From a virus: DNA of 64,000 bases. The notes under the pieces are model-generated. The model was not told the DNA's origin. It saw nothing but the letters and a program-made list of their open reading frames with translations, and made no database searches. The stretch is from positions 124,001-188,000 of IMG/VR virus record IMGVR_UViG_3300008108_000011; one strand, given 5' to 3'. The position numbers and the translations under genes were made by a program. Positions 10,720 to 19,577 of this stretch are shown in pieces (the first letter of the stretch is position 1; each line of letters begins with the position of its first letter).

Positions 10720-11447
10720 TGGCAGTTTACGCAGGTCCTGATTTAATTGAAGACGGATTAATTTTTTGCATAGATCCAGGAAATTCTAAGAGTTGGAATG
10801 GTTCTTCTTTATTGGATATAGCAGGTAATAGAACATTATCATTAGTAAATACTTCTGGAACTGCAATATCATATTCGCCAAGCAACGGAGGAATATTAAA
10901 ATTTAATAATGGGTCAAATTATATTCAGTGCCCTTCTGACAGCGATTTGAAATTAACATCTTCATTTTCTATGTTTATTTGTTATAGATTAAATCAAGCA
11001 TTTGGCGATCAAAATTTAGCAAATGGTGATACTAAATACAGAACTTTATTCGGTAAACCAAATTATAATGAATATGGAATTATTATGGAATGGTATACTG
11101 GAAATCCATTATTATTTGATTTTATTGGAACTGATAATCAAAGAAATCCACTTGGTTTATCTTATACGTTTGGATATTCAACATGGAGTATTGTTGCTTA
11201 TACTTACAGTGTTTCTAGAGGATTTCAAAAAAGCTATATGTATAAATCAGATGGAAGTACTTCATTTGTAACAAGAAATACTACTTCTACAGTAAGAACA
11301 ACAGATGATCCTGTAAGAATAGGAAGTGCTGGGTCTGGATATCAGATAGATTTAGATATTGGACCAGCAATGATTTACAACAAAGCATTATCAGATGCAG
11401 AAGTTCAACAAAATTTTGAAAGACTTCGCGGAAGATTTGTAATATAA
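10719..11447 (+). CDS. LamG/concanavalin-like lectin-fold protein 3
   Basis: A 242-residue third member of the tandem set, overlapping the previous stop by 1 nt. The N-terminal GLIFCIDPGNSKSWNG and C-terminal AMIYNKALSDAEVQQNF...RFVI are classical ends of phage LamG-like domains. Its TAA stop is part of a TATAAATA late-promoter-like box serving the next gene. It probably encodes a fibre-associated glycan-binding protein; the substrate is unknown. Confidence 0.65.
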   Translation: MAVYAGPDLIEDGLIFCIDPGNSKSWNGSSLLDIAGNRTLSLVNTSGTAISYSPSNGGILKFNNGSNYIQCPSDSDLKLTSSFSMFICYRLNQAFGDQNLANGDTKYRTLFGKPNYNEYGIIMEWYTGNPLLFDFIGTDNQRNPLGLSYTFGYSTWSIVAYTYSVSRGFQKSYMYKSDGSTSFVTRNTTSTVRTTDDPVRIGSAGSGYQIDLDIGPAMIYNKALSDAEVQQNFERLRGRFVI

Positions 11448-11450
11448 ATA
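11443..11450 (+). promoter_or_regulatory. Late-promoter box TATAAATA
   Basis: A perfect TATAAATA, the T4-type late promoter box, ends 22 nt before the next ATG. The stop codon of the upstream LamG gene (11445-11447) is embedded in the box. Confidence 0.6.
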
Positions 11451-11472
11451 CTCAATAAAAGGCTTATAGGAA

Positions 11473-13560
11473 ATGGCAAATTCTGATAAGGATATCCTTA
11501 TAACGCCGAATAAAGGCACTACATCATTACCAGAAGTTAGTTTTGTCGGTCAAGTAAACTCACCGATAAGACTTCGTGTGCTTGATGATAATACATTATC
11601 CTTTGAAGGTTCTGCTGGTCAGTTATTTTCGATCAACAATAACTTAACCACTGGAACAATCTTTGCAGTTTCTGATGTTTCTGGTGTTCCTGGATTATCC
11701 TATGATGCTGGTGGAGCATTAAAATTAACTCCTTTCAATGGAGTTACGATGGTTGGTGGAACAACCACAGCAACTTCACCAAAACTAGTAACAGTTCAAA
11801 GCAACGCTGGAACAAGATATTCATTCCAAATTCAAGTCAACTCTGGTATTACAGATGGGCAATATGATGGTATAGGATTTACTCAGGGATCTGGTGGAGC
11901 AACTCCTTTAGGTGGTATTCGTTGTGAATATAGAAGCAGTGGATCTCCAGATTTTGGTTGGTATACCAGAAGCGGTGGTTCCACAGAAAGTATAAAATTA
12001 AAACTATGGAACTCTGGAAATCTTTCTATTGGAACTGCAGATCAAACAGAATATACTCGTTTGAATGTTCTCGGTGGAAATGGTATTACTATTAGAGCTG
12101 ATAGTTCATCTACCAGTAATAGATACATTTATTTCAGACAAGCGCCAAACGACTATGGTTTCCGTATCACGCAAGATGATGCTTCCGTTGGTATGCTTTT
12201 CTTCCGAGCAGTTGATGCTGGAAATGACACTAACCCATTAATTACTTTAGACAGACCAACACTAAGAGTTGGCATTGGAAATTTTAGCACATCTGCTAGA
12301 CCAGGATATACTCTTGATGTTAATGGCAATATCAACTTCTCTGGTAACTTATACCAAGCAGGTTCAATCTTCAAAACTCTCCCAACCCAAGATGCAACAA
12401 CTGATGGATCCGTTCTTAGAACTCGTTGGAATCCATCTGCATCTACATACGAAGCATATTGGACACATGACCTTGATGCAAACTATCGTCTAGAGAACCC
12501 AGATCAGTGGGCATTCCGTTATATCATTAATAGGGGTTATACAGTTGCTGGATATCAAAATGCTAACCCATGGAGAAACGGTAACAGAACTTCACATCCA
12601 TCAGACGTAACAATTTCCATTGGGGATGTTATTGATTATTCTGCTGCTTATATTGGCGGTTCTCATAATGGAGTAAATCTCTTTGTTTACAACTGTGCTA
12701 ACTCTTGGTTGCCAGCTTCTGCTTCCACATGTTCCATGAGCATGATTACAGAGACAAATAGAGGTCTCAACACATCTTGGAATGACACTAGAGCACGTAG
12801 TTATTCTGGTGCTTGGCTCGACTTTATGGGTAACCAGTGGAGAACAAATGCTGGTAGAAATAGAGCATATATCAGTTCTGGCAATGGCAACACATCCAGA
12901 CATGATCTGATCACAGAAGCAATGATTGCTGAAATTGGCGGCACAATTTCATACGTTTCTCACGCGGAAGGTGAATTTTTTGCTTGGCTATCGCAAGGTC
13001 AGAACCGATTTGAATTCTCAACAGAAACATTTACAGCATGGTCCAGTTATTCACCTGCTCCTGGTTGCGATGGAATTAACAAGCACCAAGCAACACGTAT
13101 TGGTTTCTTCTATTGTTCGGAAGGTGGTAACACAGATAGAAACGTAACTAAGAGAAGAGATACTGATGCCGTTATTTTAAGATCTGGGATTACTAAACCA
13201 GAAACTGGTGGTGAGGAGAACCTACATACTGGTATGAACAAAGGTTATTGTATTTCAAACTATAATTATGCTCAGAACAATAACGCATGGATTTATCAAT
13301 ATTATAATGATGTAATTCGTTTTGCTGATGGCACTCTAACGTATCGTAAAGGAATTCCTGGTGCTTCATCAGGAACTGGTCAAGAAGGTGGAGATATGCA
13401 AGGTGCTGGTATTCCTCCAAGGTCTTATATGACATATGCAGGTGGTCAGCAAGTTGCTCCAGGAACAATGGTTTATGGTGGATCCACTGGTGCTACATTA
13501 CAAGGTGGTGCCCCATTAACAGATGGTTCTGGCGCAACAGGTGGAATTGGAACATATTAA
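11473..13560 (+). CDS. Tail-fibre-like structural protein
   Basis: A 695-residue protein preceded by AGGA and a late-promoter box. The N-terminal third resembles phage fibre shafts (repeated TLDVNGNINFSGNLYQ-type units near residue 280). The C-terminal half has many aromatic and Gly residues and a run ending in Gly/Ala/Thr-rich sequence, as in receptor-binding tips. There is no signal peptide. It probably belongs to the tail-fibre or neck-whisker system. The gene just downstream has features of a fibre-assembly helper, which supports this. Confidence 0.65.
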   Translation: MANSDKDILITPNKGTTSLPEVSFVGQVNSPIRLRVLDDNTLSFEGSAGQLFSINNNLTTGTIFAVSDVSGVPGLSYDAGGALKLTPFNGVTMVGGTTTATSPKLVTVQSNAGTRYSFQIQVNSGITDGQYDGIGFTQGSGGATPLGGIRCEYRSSGSPDFGWYTRSGGSTESIKLKLWNSGNLSIGTADQTEYTRLNVLGGNGITIRADSSSTSNRYIYFRQAPNDYGFRITQDDASVGMLFFRAVDAGNDTNPLITLDRPTLRVGIGNFSTSARPGYTLDVNGNINFSGNLYQAGSIFKTLPTQDATTDGSVLRTRWNPSASTYEAYWTHDLDANYRLENPDQWAFRYIINRGYTVAGYQNANPWRNGNRTSHPSDVTISIGDVIDYSAAYIGGSHNGVNLFVYNCANSWLPASASTCSMSMITETNRGLNTSWNDTRARSYSGAWLDFMGNQWRTNAGRNRAYISSGNGNTSRHDLITEAMIAEIGGTISYVSHAEGEFFAWLSQGQNRFEFSTETFTAWSSYSPAPGCDGINKHQATRIGFFYCSEGGNTDRNVTKRRDTDAVILRSGITKPETGGEENLHTGMNKGYCISNYNYAQNNNAWIYQYYNDVIRFADGTLTYRKGIPGASSGTGQEGGDMQGAGIPPRSYMTYAGGQQVAPGTMVYGGSTGATLQGGAPLTDGSGATGGIGTY

Positions 13561-13573
13561 TAGGAATTAAAAA

Positions 13574-14365
13574 ATGGAAAGAGTTTATTACTTAATAAAA
13601 GATACTTCACTATTCTCAATCATATATGATCTCAGAGTTTTGAGATCTTTGTTGAATTGGTATGCTGTTTCTATGCCAGCATCCGAAGAATTGATGTTCA
13701 AAGAAATTGTGAAGGGAAAATATTACCCGTTAGATCCTATTACTGGATTTAAGGGGTTTAAAACTTTTGCTGATATTAGAGGTCAAATTAAAATAGTTCA
13801 GCAAGAAGCAAATGGAGAAGTTGTTGCATTTCAATCTGAAGGTGTTTTCAATTCCGTAGAAGATGATCCAAAAGCTGGTGTTAATAAAATTGTTCTTGAT
13901 GTTGATGACGAGAGAAGAAATGCTGTTATAAACGCTATGAGGTTGGTAGCAAAAGCAGTTATAGAAGAAGAGTTTGATAAAAAATTTATGGAATTAGATA
14001 CTTCTTCTAATATGGAATCTTTGTCATTTGAACTACAATATGAAGAAGCATTAGCATATCAAAGTAATAAAGATACGGAAGTTCCTTTGTTAACTGCATT
14101 AGCTGGTGCTAGAGAAATATCTGTTGAAGAAATGGCAGAAAAAATTATTAGTGGGCGTCTAGTATATAAGCAAAAAATTACAGATCTTCTAACAAGAATG
14201 ACTTGGATAAAAGCACAATTCAAAAATGCCTCCACAATTAGAGATCTAAATAGATTATACGAAGACTATTTCAGCATTGCAATGCCAGAATCACAAGCTA
14301 TTGAAGAAGGTAGAGTTGTTGATTTTAAGCGTGTTGTTCCTGTAGGAATTGGTCTAAGATTTTAA
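13574..14365 (+). CDS. Hypothetical protein, possible tail-fibre assembly helper
   Basis: A 263-residue protein preceded by AGGA. The N-terminal half is not recognised. Residues about 165-240 form a helical segment (LLTALAGAREISVEEMAEKI, then DLLTRMTWIKAQFKNAS and a Leu-rich helix) that resembles the C-terminal helical region of phage tail-fibre assembly chaperones of the DUF4376 type. Its position right after a fibre-like gene fits. The match is by eye only, so a virion protein is equally possible. Confidence 0.4.
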   Translation: MERVYYLIKDTSLFSIIYDLRVLRSLLNWYAVSMPASEELMFKEIVKGKYYPLDPITGFKGFKTFADIRGQIKIVQQEANGEVVAFQSEGVFNSVEDDPKAGVNKIVLDVDDERRNAVINAMRLVAKAVIEEEFDKKFMELDTSSNMESLSFELQYEEALAYQSNKDTEVPLLTALAGAREISVEEMAEKIISGRLVYKQKITDLLTRMTWIKAQFKNASTIRDLNRLYEDYFSIAMPESQAIEEGRVVDFKRVVPVGIGLRF

Positions 14366-14383
14366 TCATAAACAGGAATTGTT

Positions 14384-15127
14384 ATGTTAAGTAAAGAGAC
14401 TATTCTGCAAAATGCAGTGCAGTTTGCTACTGGTCAAACTGATTATCAAAATGATAATTTTGTGATGAATTCTCACGTTACAAAGTATCGTCAAATTCGC
14501 CAAGCACTTTTAGAAATTGAAAATAGATATCACGGCATCAGAAAAATTAAACTTGATGTTCGTAGAGACGAAATTAAAATTAAAGCACTTCAACGAGATT
14601 TAGAGAAGTGTGAGGATGATCTAGAAGCAGAATTAATTCGTATTGATATCGAAGATTTAGAATCTGATAATGATATCCGCAGAAGAAAATTAACTAGACA
14701 AGAACAAGAAATAGATGTTTTTGTCAAAAGAGTTCAAGAAAATGTAGAAAGCGAAGAAGATATTCAAAGATACTTTGATCAAGATCCAGAGGAAGAAAGA
14801 AAGTATTGGATTGCTCGCATGGGCAAACAAGCTGCTATGGATATCCTTTCTTTTGGGAGAATTAGCACAGGCAACTTAGATTCTATTGCCATGCTTCCAG
14901 AAGAAGAACAACTTCAAATTCTTTCAATTGGTTTTCAGTATTCCAATCTTCTTGGTGGTCAGTTAGCAAAAATTGAAGGTAGAACTAGAGAGTATACACA
15001 ACAACTATTGTCAGATTCAGCAAATCTAAGATTACCAACATTTGAAGGTATCGAAGATAATATGGAATTGAAGATGATTAATTCACTTAAGGAGATTGTT
15101 GAGCAGAAAAAATTAAAAGGAAATTAA
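14384..15127 (+). CDS. Hypothetical coiled-coil protein
   Basis: A 247-residue protein with a long charged coiled coil at about residues 45-125 (alternating Glu/Lys/Arg with Leu and Ile heptads). A globular helical C-terminal part follows (KYWIARMGKQAAMDILSFGR near 145). There is no membrane segment or signal peptide. It lies between the fibre block and the dioxygenase cassette, starting 18 nt after the previous stop. The function is unknown; such genes near T4-like structural loci are often virion components. Confidence 0.5.
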   Translation: MLSKETILQNAVQFATGQTDYQNDNFVMNSHVTKYRQIRQALLEIENRYHGIRKIKLDVRRDEIKIKALQRDLEKCEDDLEAELIRIDIEDLESDNDIRRRKLTRQEQEIDVFVKRVQENVESEEDIQRYFDQDPEEERKYWIARMGKQAAMDILSFGRISTGNLDSIAMLPEEEQLQILSIGFQYSNLLGGQLAKIEGRTREYTQQLLSDSANLRLPTFEGIEDNMELKMINSLKEIVEQKKLKGN

Positions 15128-15128
15128 T

Positions 15129-15878
15129 ATGAATAATAATTTCTGGGATTATAGTGTAATCGAAAACAAAATTGAATTAAATAGTGTTCATAGTATTTTT
15201 TCTATTCCTCTTTTCGAAAGTACTATTATGGTTTCGAATATTGATGAAATAATGTCTGACTTAACAAACAAATATAACTCATCTGATGGCGAAGAACTTT
15301 TGTCTTCAAATGGTTCTGTTCTTTCTCCTCTAGAAGCAGAAAAGCAGAATAATGTATCAGTCAGAGATTCAATTTCATATTATAGTGAAGATACTTTACA
15401 CACTCAATCACTTTATAAAGAATTAGTAACTTCAATTGAATCTATAACAAAAAATATTTTTGATTTGTATGAATATGATTCTATTACCCCACAAGTAGTA
15501 ACAATGTGGGGGAATGTTCTCGGAAACAAGGGTTATATACATGCTCACTCACATAGCAATTCTATGTTTTCTGGTGTATGGTATCCAGAAGATCCACCAG
15601 AAACAGAAGAAGGTTCCTTATCAAATTATATCAAATTTATTGATCCAACAAGAATTAAATTCTTTTTCATGCCACAGATAAAGAAAAAAAATCCATTGAA
15701 TTCTGGAGAAATTTTTATAAAGCCTAGAAAAGGAATGTGTTTGATTTTTCCATCTTGGTTAGAGCATGATACTATTCCAAATGAAAATCCATATTTAAAA
15801 AGATATAGTATTTCATTTAACATTTTCCCCAAAGGAACTTTGGGATATCCAAATTCATTAAATCGCCTTACGTTATGA
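15129..15878 (+). CDS. Putative 2OG-Fe(II) oxygenase (2OG-FeII_Oxy_5/TIGR02466-like)
   Basis: A 249-residue protein, ATG 1 nt after the previous stop. The cupin-like core carries the family pattern WGNV (127-130), HAHSHSNSMFSGVWY (from 138), FPSWLEH (207-213) and RYSISFN (225-231). His138 or His140 and His213 are candidate iron ligands, and Arg225 is a candidate 2-oxoglutarate contact. Family members are Fe(II)/2-oxoglutarate-dependent hydroxylases of unknown substrate, common in cyanophages. It overlaps the next, related gene by 4 nt. The oxygenase fold is likely; activity and substrate are inferred. Confidence 0.75.
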   Translation: MNNNFWDYSVIENKIELNSVHSIFSIPLFESTIMVSNIDEIMSDLTNKYNSSDGEELLSSNGSVLSPLEAEKQNNVSVRDSISYYSEDTLHTQSLYKELVTSIESITKNIFDLYEYDSITPQVVTMWGNVLGNKGYIHAHSHSNSMFSGVWYPEDPPETEEGSLSNYIKFIDPTRIKFFFMPQIKKKNPLNSGEIFIKPRKGMCLIFPSWLEHDTIPNENPYLKRYSISFNIFPKGTLGYPNSLNRLTL

Positions 15879-16525
15879 GCACTCTTGAAATATTCCCACA
15901 AGCTATTGGGAAGTATTCTTTTGATTATGAAAGTAAAATTAAAATTAAAGATCTTTGTTTTGAGATAATCAAAGAGAACTCTTTTTCAAAAAACAAAGAT
16001 AGCAATAATTTATATCATTACTGCAATACTAACAAAGAAAATTTATTAAATTTAGAGCAGTTTAAATGGTTTGAAGAAAAGATCTCAAGATTTGCTGCCG
16101 ACTATATTGAAAATATTTTAGGGTATGAGTTAAAAGATGGTGTGGTAATTACAGACTGCTGGATGAATTTATGTCAAAGTAATGGTGATCAGTTTCTACA
16201 CAACCACGGTAATTCATTTATTTCGGGAACATACTATGTAAATTTCAACCCAGATGTTCATGGTAAATTAAAATTCCAAAATCAAAATATGATGTCAGGA
16301 ATGAACTCTGCTCCTTATCTAGAATTAACAATTAAAAAGAATACAAAGTATAACTCTGGAGGAGCAATAATGAATTATAATGAAGGTGATGTATTGCTAT
16401 GGCAATCACATTTAATTCATGGATATAGTGGTAATAATTCAGACAATCGCATTAGCATCTCATTTAATATTATGCCCAAACATTTTTATAATAACTCATA
16501 TTCATTTAAGGTAGTTAGAGAATGA
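15875..16525 (+). CDS. Putative 2OG-Fe(II) oxygenase, second copy
   Basis: A 216-residue protein overlapping both neighbours by 4 nt. It shows the same family pattern as the preceding gene: HNHGNSFISGTYY (His109, His111), WQSHLIHGYSG (His179, His182) and NRISISFNIMP (Arg192). This predicts a double-stranded beta-helix Fe(II)/2-oxoglutarate enzyme. The two genes are divergent paralogues rather than a recent duplication, since only the active-site motifs are shared. The substrate is unknown. Confidence 0.75.
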   Translation: MSTLEIFPQAIGKYSFDYESKIKIKDLCFEIIKENSFSKNKDSNNLYHYCNTNKENLLNLEQFKWFEEKISRFAADYIENILGYELKDGVVITDCWMNLCQSNGDQFLHNHGNSFISGTYYVNFNPDVHGKLKFQNQNMMSGMNSAPYLELTIKKNTKYNSGGAIMNYNEGDVLLWQSHLIHGYSGNNSDNRISISFNIMPKHFYNNSYSFKVVRE

Positions 16526-17190
16526 TATTAATAGAAAATGATTATCTCGAAAGAGTTTGCCTGATTAATAAAGATGCAAAAATTGAAGAAGTTGTATACG
16601 ATGGAGTTAAATTTAAGTGTATTAGAAACTTTCTGAAAAACCCAGAAGAATACATCGAGTTAATTCAGCAATTTCCAGCAACTAGAGATCACACATATTC
16701 TCCTGGTTTCAGACAAGACATCCCACCATGGGCGGCTAAATTTATTACTCTCTATATTCAAGAACATGTAGGTCAATGGAAACCTGCTAGAGTTTCATGT
16801 AACATTTACAGTGGTAATATGTTGATGAAAGAACATTCAAATTTACCACATTCTGATCCGTTCTATGGTATTTGGAACTTATGGTTAAACAAAAAATGTT
16901 TAGGTGGAACTGCTTTTTGGGCACATAAAAATAAGTTGCATGTTAGTGAGTTGTCAGAAGATGAATACAATCATCTTTTTGAAAAACCTCTCATGGGATC
17001 TGGATATGAAAAGTGGAAAAACTTCAAAGGAGATGAAGACTGGAAGATGACATGTATTGCTCCTATGGAGTATAACACGCTTCTATTCTATAATGGAGGA
17101 TTTTTCCATTCTCCATGGATTCAAGAAAGCTGGTATTTGGATGAGTATAGATACAGTATGGTTGGCATGGGAGATTTTGAAAATGTTTAG
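16522..17190 (+). CDS. Dioxygenase-like protein (DUF6445-like)
   Basis: A 222-residue protein overlapping the preceding gene by 4 nt and the next by 8 nt. It has LPHSDPFYGIWNLWLN with an H-x-D pair (His110, Asp112), GGTAFWAHKN, and a distal FFHSPW (His196) followed by EYRYSM (Arg210). This order of H-x-D, H and R is that of 2OG-Fe(II) oxygenases, and the sequence resembles DUF6445-type proteins. It probably hydroxylates a small molecule or protein. The fold call is moderate and the substrate unknown. Confidence 0.55.
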   Translation: MILIENDYLERVCLINKDAKIEEVVYDGVKFKCIRNFLKNPEEYIELIQQFPATRDHTYSPGFRQDIPPWAAKFITLYIQEHVGQWKPARVSCNIYSGNMLMKEHSNLPHSDPFYGIWNLWLNKKCLGGTAFWAHKNKLHVSELSEDEYNHLFEKPLMGSGYEKWKNFKGDEDWKMTCIAPMEYNTLLFYNGGFFHSPWIQESWYLDEYRYSMVGMGDFENV

Positions 17191-18868
17191 TTTACCAATT
17201 AATCCAAAGATCGATGAGAACTTTGCTAATAATATTCTCATTCCTTTTCTAAAAAAATACAAGGAATACATCTTTGACTTATATTTCACTTGTCGTATGC
17301 CTCCCTTTATGCAGGATGCCATGGGTGATGTATTTGAAGATGACTTGAGGCAGACAACCTTCAATGCTCTGTATATTTCAAAGCAAACTGGTATTCCTCT
17401 GTCTGCTACGTTCAACAATCCGTATGTAAGACCAACGCAAGAAAATTTGGATTTGTTTATCAACAACTTCAAATACATCTACGAAGCTGGTGTTAGAACA
17501 GTAACTCTTCCCCATACTTCATGGATGCTTACAGGTCAAATTCAAAAAGAGATGCCAGAACTTTATGTCAAGAATACTATTCTACATGAAGTATCGAAGG
17601 CAAATGATATTGTCTCACTTGCTAAAGCAGGTTTTCATTACATCAATCTCGATAGAGATTTAATGAGAGATCAAGACCAACTCAGGCGTCTCAAGGAAGC
17701 AAAAGATTATTGTGCTTCCATTGGAAAACCAGTCAAGTTCTCCATGCTTGCTAACGAGGGATGTTGGGGTGGATGCCCTATCATGCCTGAGCATTACCAT
17801 TATAATAACACAAGAGAAAATCACGAACCACCATACTTCGGTAATATTATCAGTCGTGTATCGTGTTCTAAGTGGGAGCAGCAAGATAGCTCAGCAGTTT
17901 TGAAGTCAGCAAATTTACCACCTTGGAAAAAGGATTGGGAAGAGATGTTTGATCTTGGTATTGATGTTTTCAAACTACATGGCAGAGAAAGTGTAATGCG
18001 TTTGAAGGAGAGTATGGATATTATTCATCGCTGGGCGAACGATGAAGAACTTCTATTCCCAGAACTCAATACTTATATCGAAAATAAGAGTTTGAAGGAA
18101 AGACCTATCGATATCTGGCGCGAGAAGATCAAAACTTGTAAGTTTGATTGTTGGGATTGTAACTACTGCGAGGCAGTAATTGACGCCCATCACAAAAAGC
18201 AAGATAGAGTTCTACACCCACTCGTTCAACTTACCCTCGATGCTATTGACAAATCAGCAACTGGCGATACAAAATTCAATCCACAAGGATTCAATATCGA
18301 AGGATTATCTTCTGATAGAGTTCGTCATTTCCTCAACCACCTCTGCTCAGATTCTAAGAATACCTACTTAGAGATTGGTTGCTATACTGGTAGCACATAT
18401 TTCGCTGCTATCATGGGAAATGATATCATGTCGTATGCTGTGGATAATTTTGCTGCCCCCATTGCTCCTGCCAGAGATGATATTGAATGGAAGGGGTGTG
18501 AGAATCCAAAAGCAGAATTGGCAAGAAACAACATCTTGTTTGGCAGTTTAAAATCTGTTATAATAGACACAGATGCTAGGCAACTCAATGCTTCGCATTT
18601 TTCCAAAAAACCCAACATCATATTCTATGATGGAGAGCACGATGAACAGCAAATAGATTGTTTGAATACTTTATTACCAAATTTACAAAATACTTTTATA
18701 TTGGTAGTAGATGATGCAAACTTTGACGGAGTTGTTCGGGGAACCGAAAAATTTGTAGGTATAAATAATCTACGAATACTATTTGAAAGGCAAATAATTA
18801 CGCCTCAAATAGAAGACGCCACAAGTTGGTGGAATGGATTACACATTTTAGTTCTATCAAAACCCTGA
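17183..18868 (+). CDS. U32-like Cys-rich protein fused to a class I methyltransferase
   Basis: The ATG at 17183 gives 561 residues. An in-frame ATG at 17057 would lie deep inside the previous gene, so the 8-nt overlap is preferred. The N-terminal half looks like a TIM-barrel U32-type protein with NEGCWGGCP (Cys194, Cys198), Cys228 and a cluster CKFDCWDCNYC (Cys319, 323, 326, 329), a plausible Fe-S site. The C-terminal part (about 375-561) has LEIGCYTGST (396-405) and an acidic FYDGEHDE at 481-488, as in SAM-dependent methyltransferases of the Methyltransf_24 type. A two-domain modification enzyme is inferred. The substrate is unknown. Confidence 0.6.
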   Translation: MFSLPINPKIDENFANNILIPFLKKYKEYIFDLYFTCRMPPFMQDAMGDVFEDDLRQTTFNALYISKQTGIPLSATFNNPYVRPTQENLDLFINNFKYIYEAGVRTVTLPHTSWMLTGQIQKEMPELYVKNTILHEVSKANDIVSLAKAGFHYINLDRDLMRDQDQLRRLKEAKDYCASIGKPVKFSMLANEGCWGGCPIMPEHYHYNNTRENHEPPYFGNIISRVSCSKWEQQDSSAVLKSANLPPWKKDWEEMFDLGIDVFKLHGRESVMRLKESMDIIHRWANDEELLFPELNTYIENKSLKERPIDIWREKIKTCKFDCWDCNYCEAVIDAHHKKQDRVLHPLVQLTLDAIDKSATGDTKFNPQGFNIEGLSSDRVRHFLNHLCSDSKNTYLEIGCYTGSTYFAAIMGNDIMSYAVDNFAAPIAPARDDIEWKGCENPKAELARNNILFGSLKSVIIDTDARQLNASHFSKKPNIIFYDGEHDEQQIDCLNTLLPNLQNTFILVVDDANFDGVVRGTEKFVGINNLRILFERQIITPQIEDATSWWNGLHILVLSKP

Positions 18869-18875
18869 GGATACT

Positions 18876-19070
18876 ATGGATACAACACAACTTAAAGAAA
18901 ACTTCACCACTCAACTTACTACTGTTGATGGTCAAATTGCGAAACTAGAAGAAGAACTAGCAAAAGCAAAAGAATATCGCCTCAAGCTACAAGGTGGATT
19001 AGAGACTCTAGACCTTCTTAATCCCCCCACAGAAGAAGAAACAGCAACGGAAGAAGTAGCAGCAGAATGA
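18876..19070 (+). CDS. Small coiled-coil protein
   Basis: A 64-residue acidic protein with a GAGG ribosome-binding site. Residues about 15-45 form a Glu/Lys/Leu coiled coil (DGQIAKLEEELAKAKEYRLK). The C-terminus is Glu/Thr-rich and probably disordered. It sits between the fusion methyltransferase and a dioxygenase gene with short gaps. No family is recognised and the function is unknown. Confidence 0.55.
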   Translation: MDTTQLKENFTTQLTTVDGQIAKLEEELAKAKEYRLKLQGGLETLDLLNPPTEEETATEEVAAE

Positions 19071-19074
19071 TTTC

Positions 19075-19569
19075 ATGACTTATGAAATCATTGATGATTA
19101 TTTGCCACCAGTTGTTCATCAAAATTTATACAATTTTTTGATGAACAACATGTTTCCGTGGCAATTTGTTAATGCAGTAAATAGCGAAGATGAAGATAAA
19201 AATTTTGTAAATAATTTTTATTTTATCCATCTTTTCTATGGAATGCACAAACCAACCAGCGAACATTTTGAATTGGTAGTTCCTTTACTAAACAAATTAA
19301 ATCCAAAAGCTTTAATGAGAATAAAGGGTAATCTTTATACTAGAACAGAAAATTTGGTTCATCACTCTCAACATTCCGACTATAAATTTAAACATAAAGC
19401 AGCAATATATTATGTCAATGATAATGATGGTTACACCATTCTTCACGATGGAACCAAAATAGAAAGTGTTGCTAATAGAATGTTATTGTTCGATGCTTCA
19501 AGATTACACAATTCAACAAACTGCACCAACACAAAAGTTCGCTGCAATATAAACTTCAATTATTTTTAA
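19075..19569 (+). CDS. Putative 2OG-Fe(II) oxygenase (prolyl-4-hydroxylase-like)
   Basis: A 164-residue protein with HSD (His100, Asp102), YYVNDNDGYTILHDG (112-126), FDASRLHNS (His145) and VRCNINFNYF (Arg156). These give the full H-x-D...H...R set of Fe(II)/2-oxoglutarate dioxygenases and the layout of the small cyanophage members of the P4Hc group. It is the fourth oxygenase-like gene of this cassette. The next gene, gp13, starts a new transcription unit behind a terminator-like hairpin. The substrate is unknown. Confidence 0.75.
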   Translation: MTYEIIDDYLPPVVHQNLYNFLMNNMFPWQFVNAVNSEDEDKNFVNNFYFIHLFYGMHKPTSEHFELVVPLLNKLNPKALMRIKGNLYTRTENLVHHSQHSDYKFKHKAAIYYVNDNDGYTILHDGTKIESVANRMLLFDASRLHNSTNCTNTKVRCNINFNYF

Positions 19570-19577
19570 TATAAATA
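19570..19577 (+). promoter_or_regulatory. Late-promoter box TATAAATA (upstream copy)
   Basis: TATAAATA begins right after the dioxygenase stop codon and ends 45 nt before the gp13 ATG. A second copy follows at 19585-19592. Confidence 0.45.

Noticed and set aside
17057-17182. Earlier start for the U32-like/methyltransferase fusion
   Set aside because: It would add 42 residues coded inside the preceding gene; the ATG at 17183 gives the usual short overlap.
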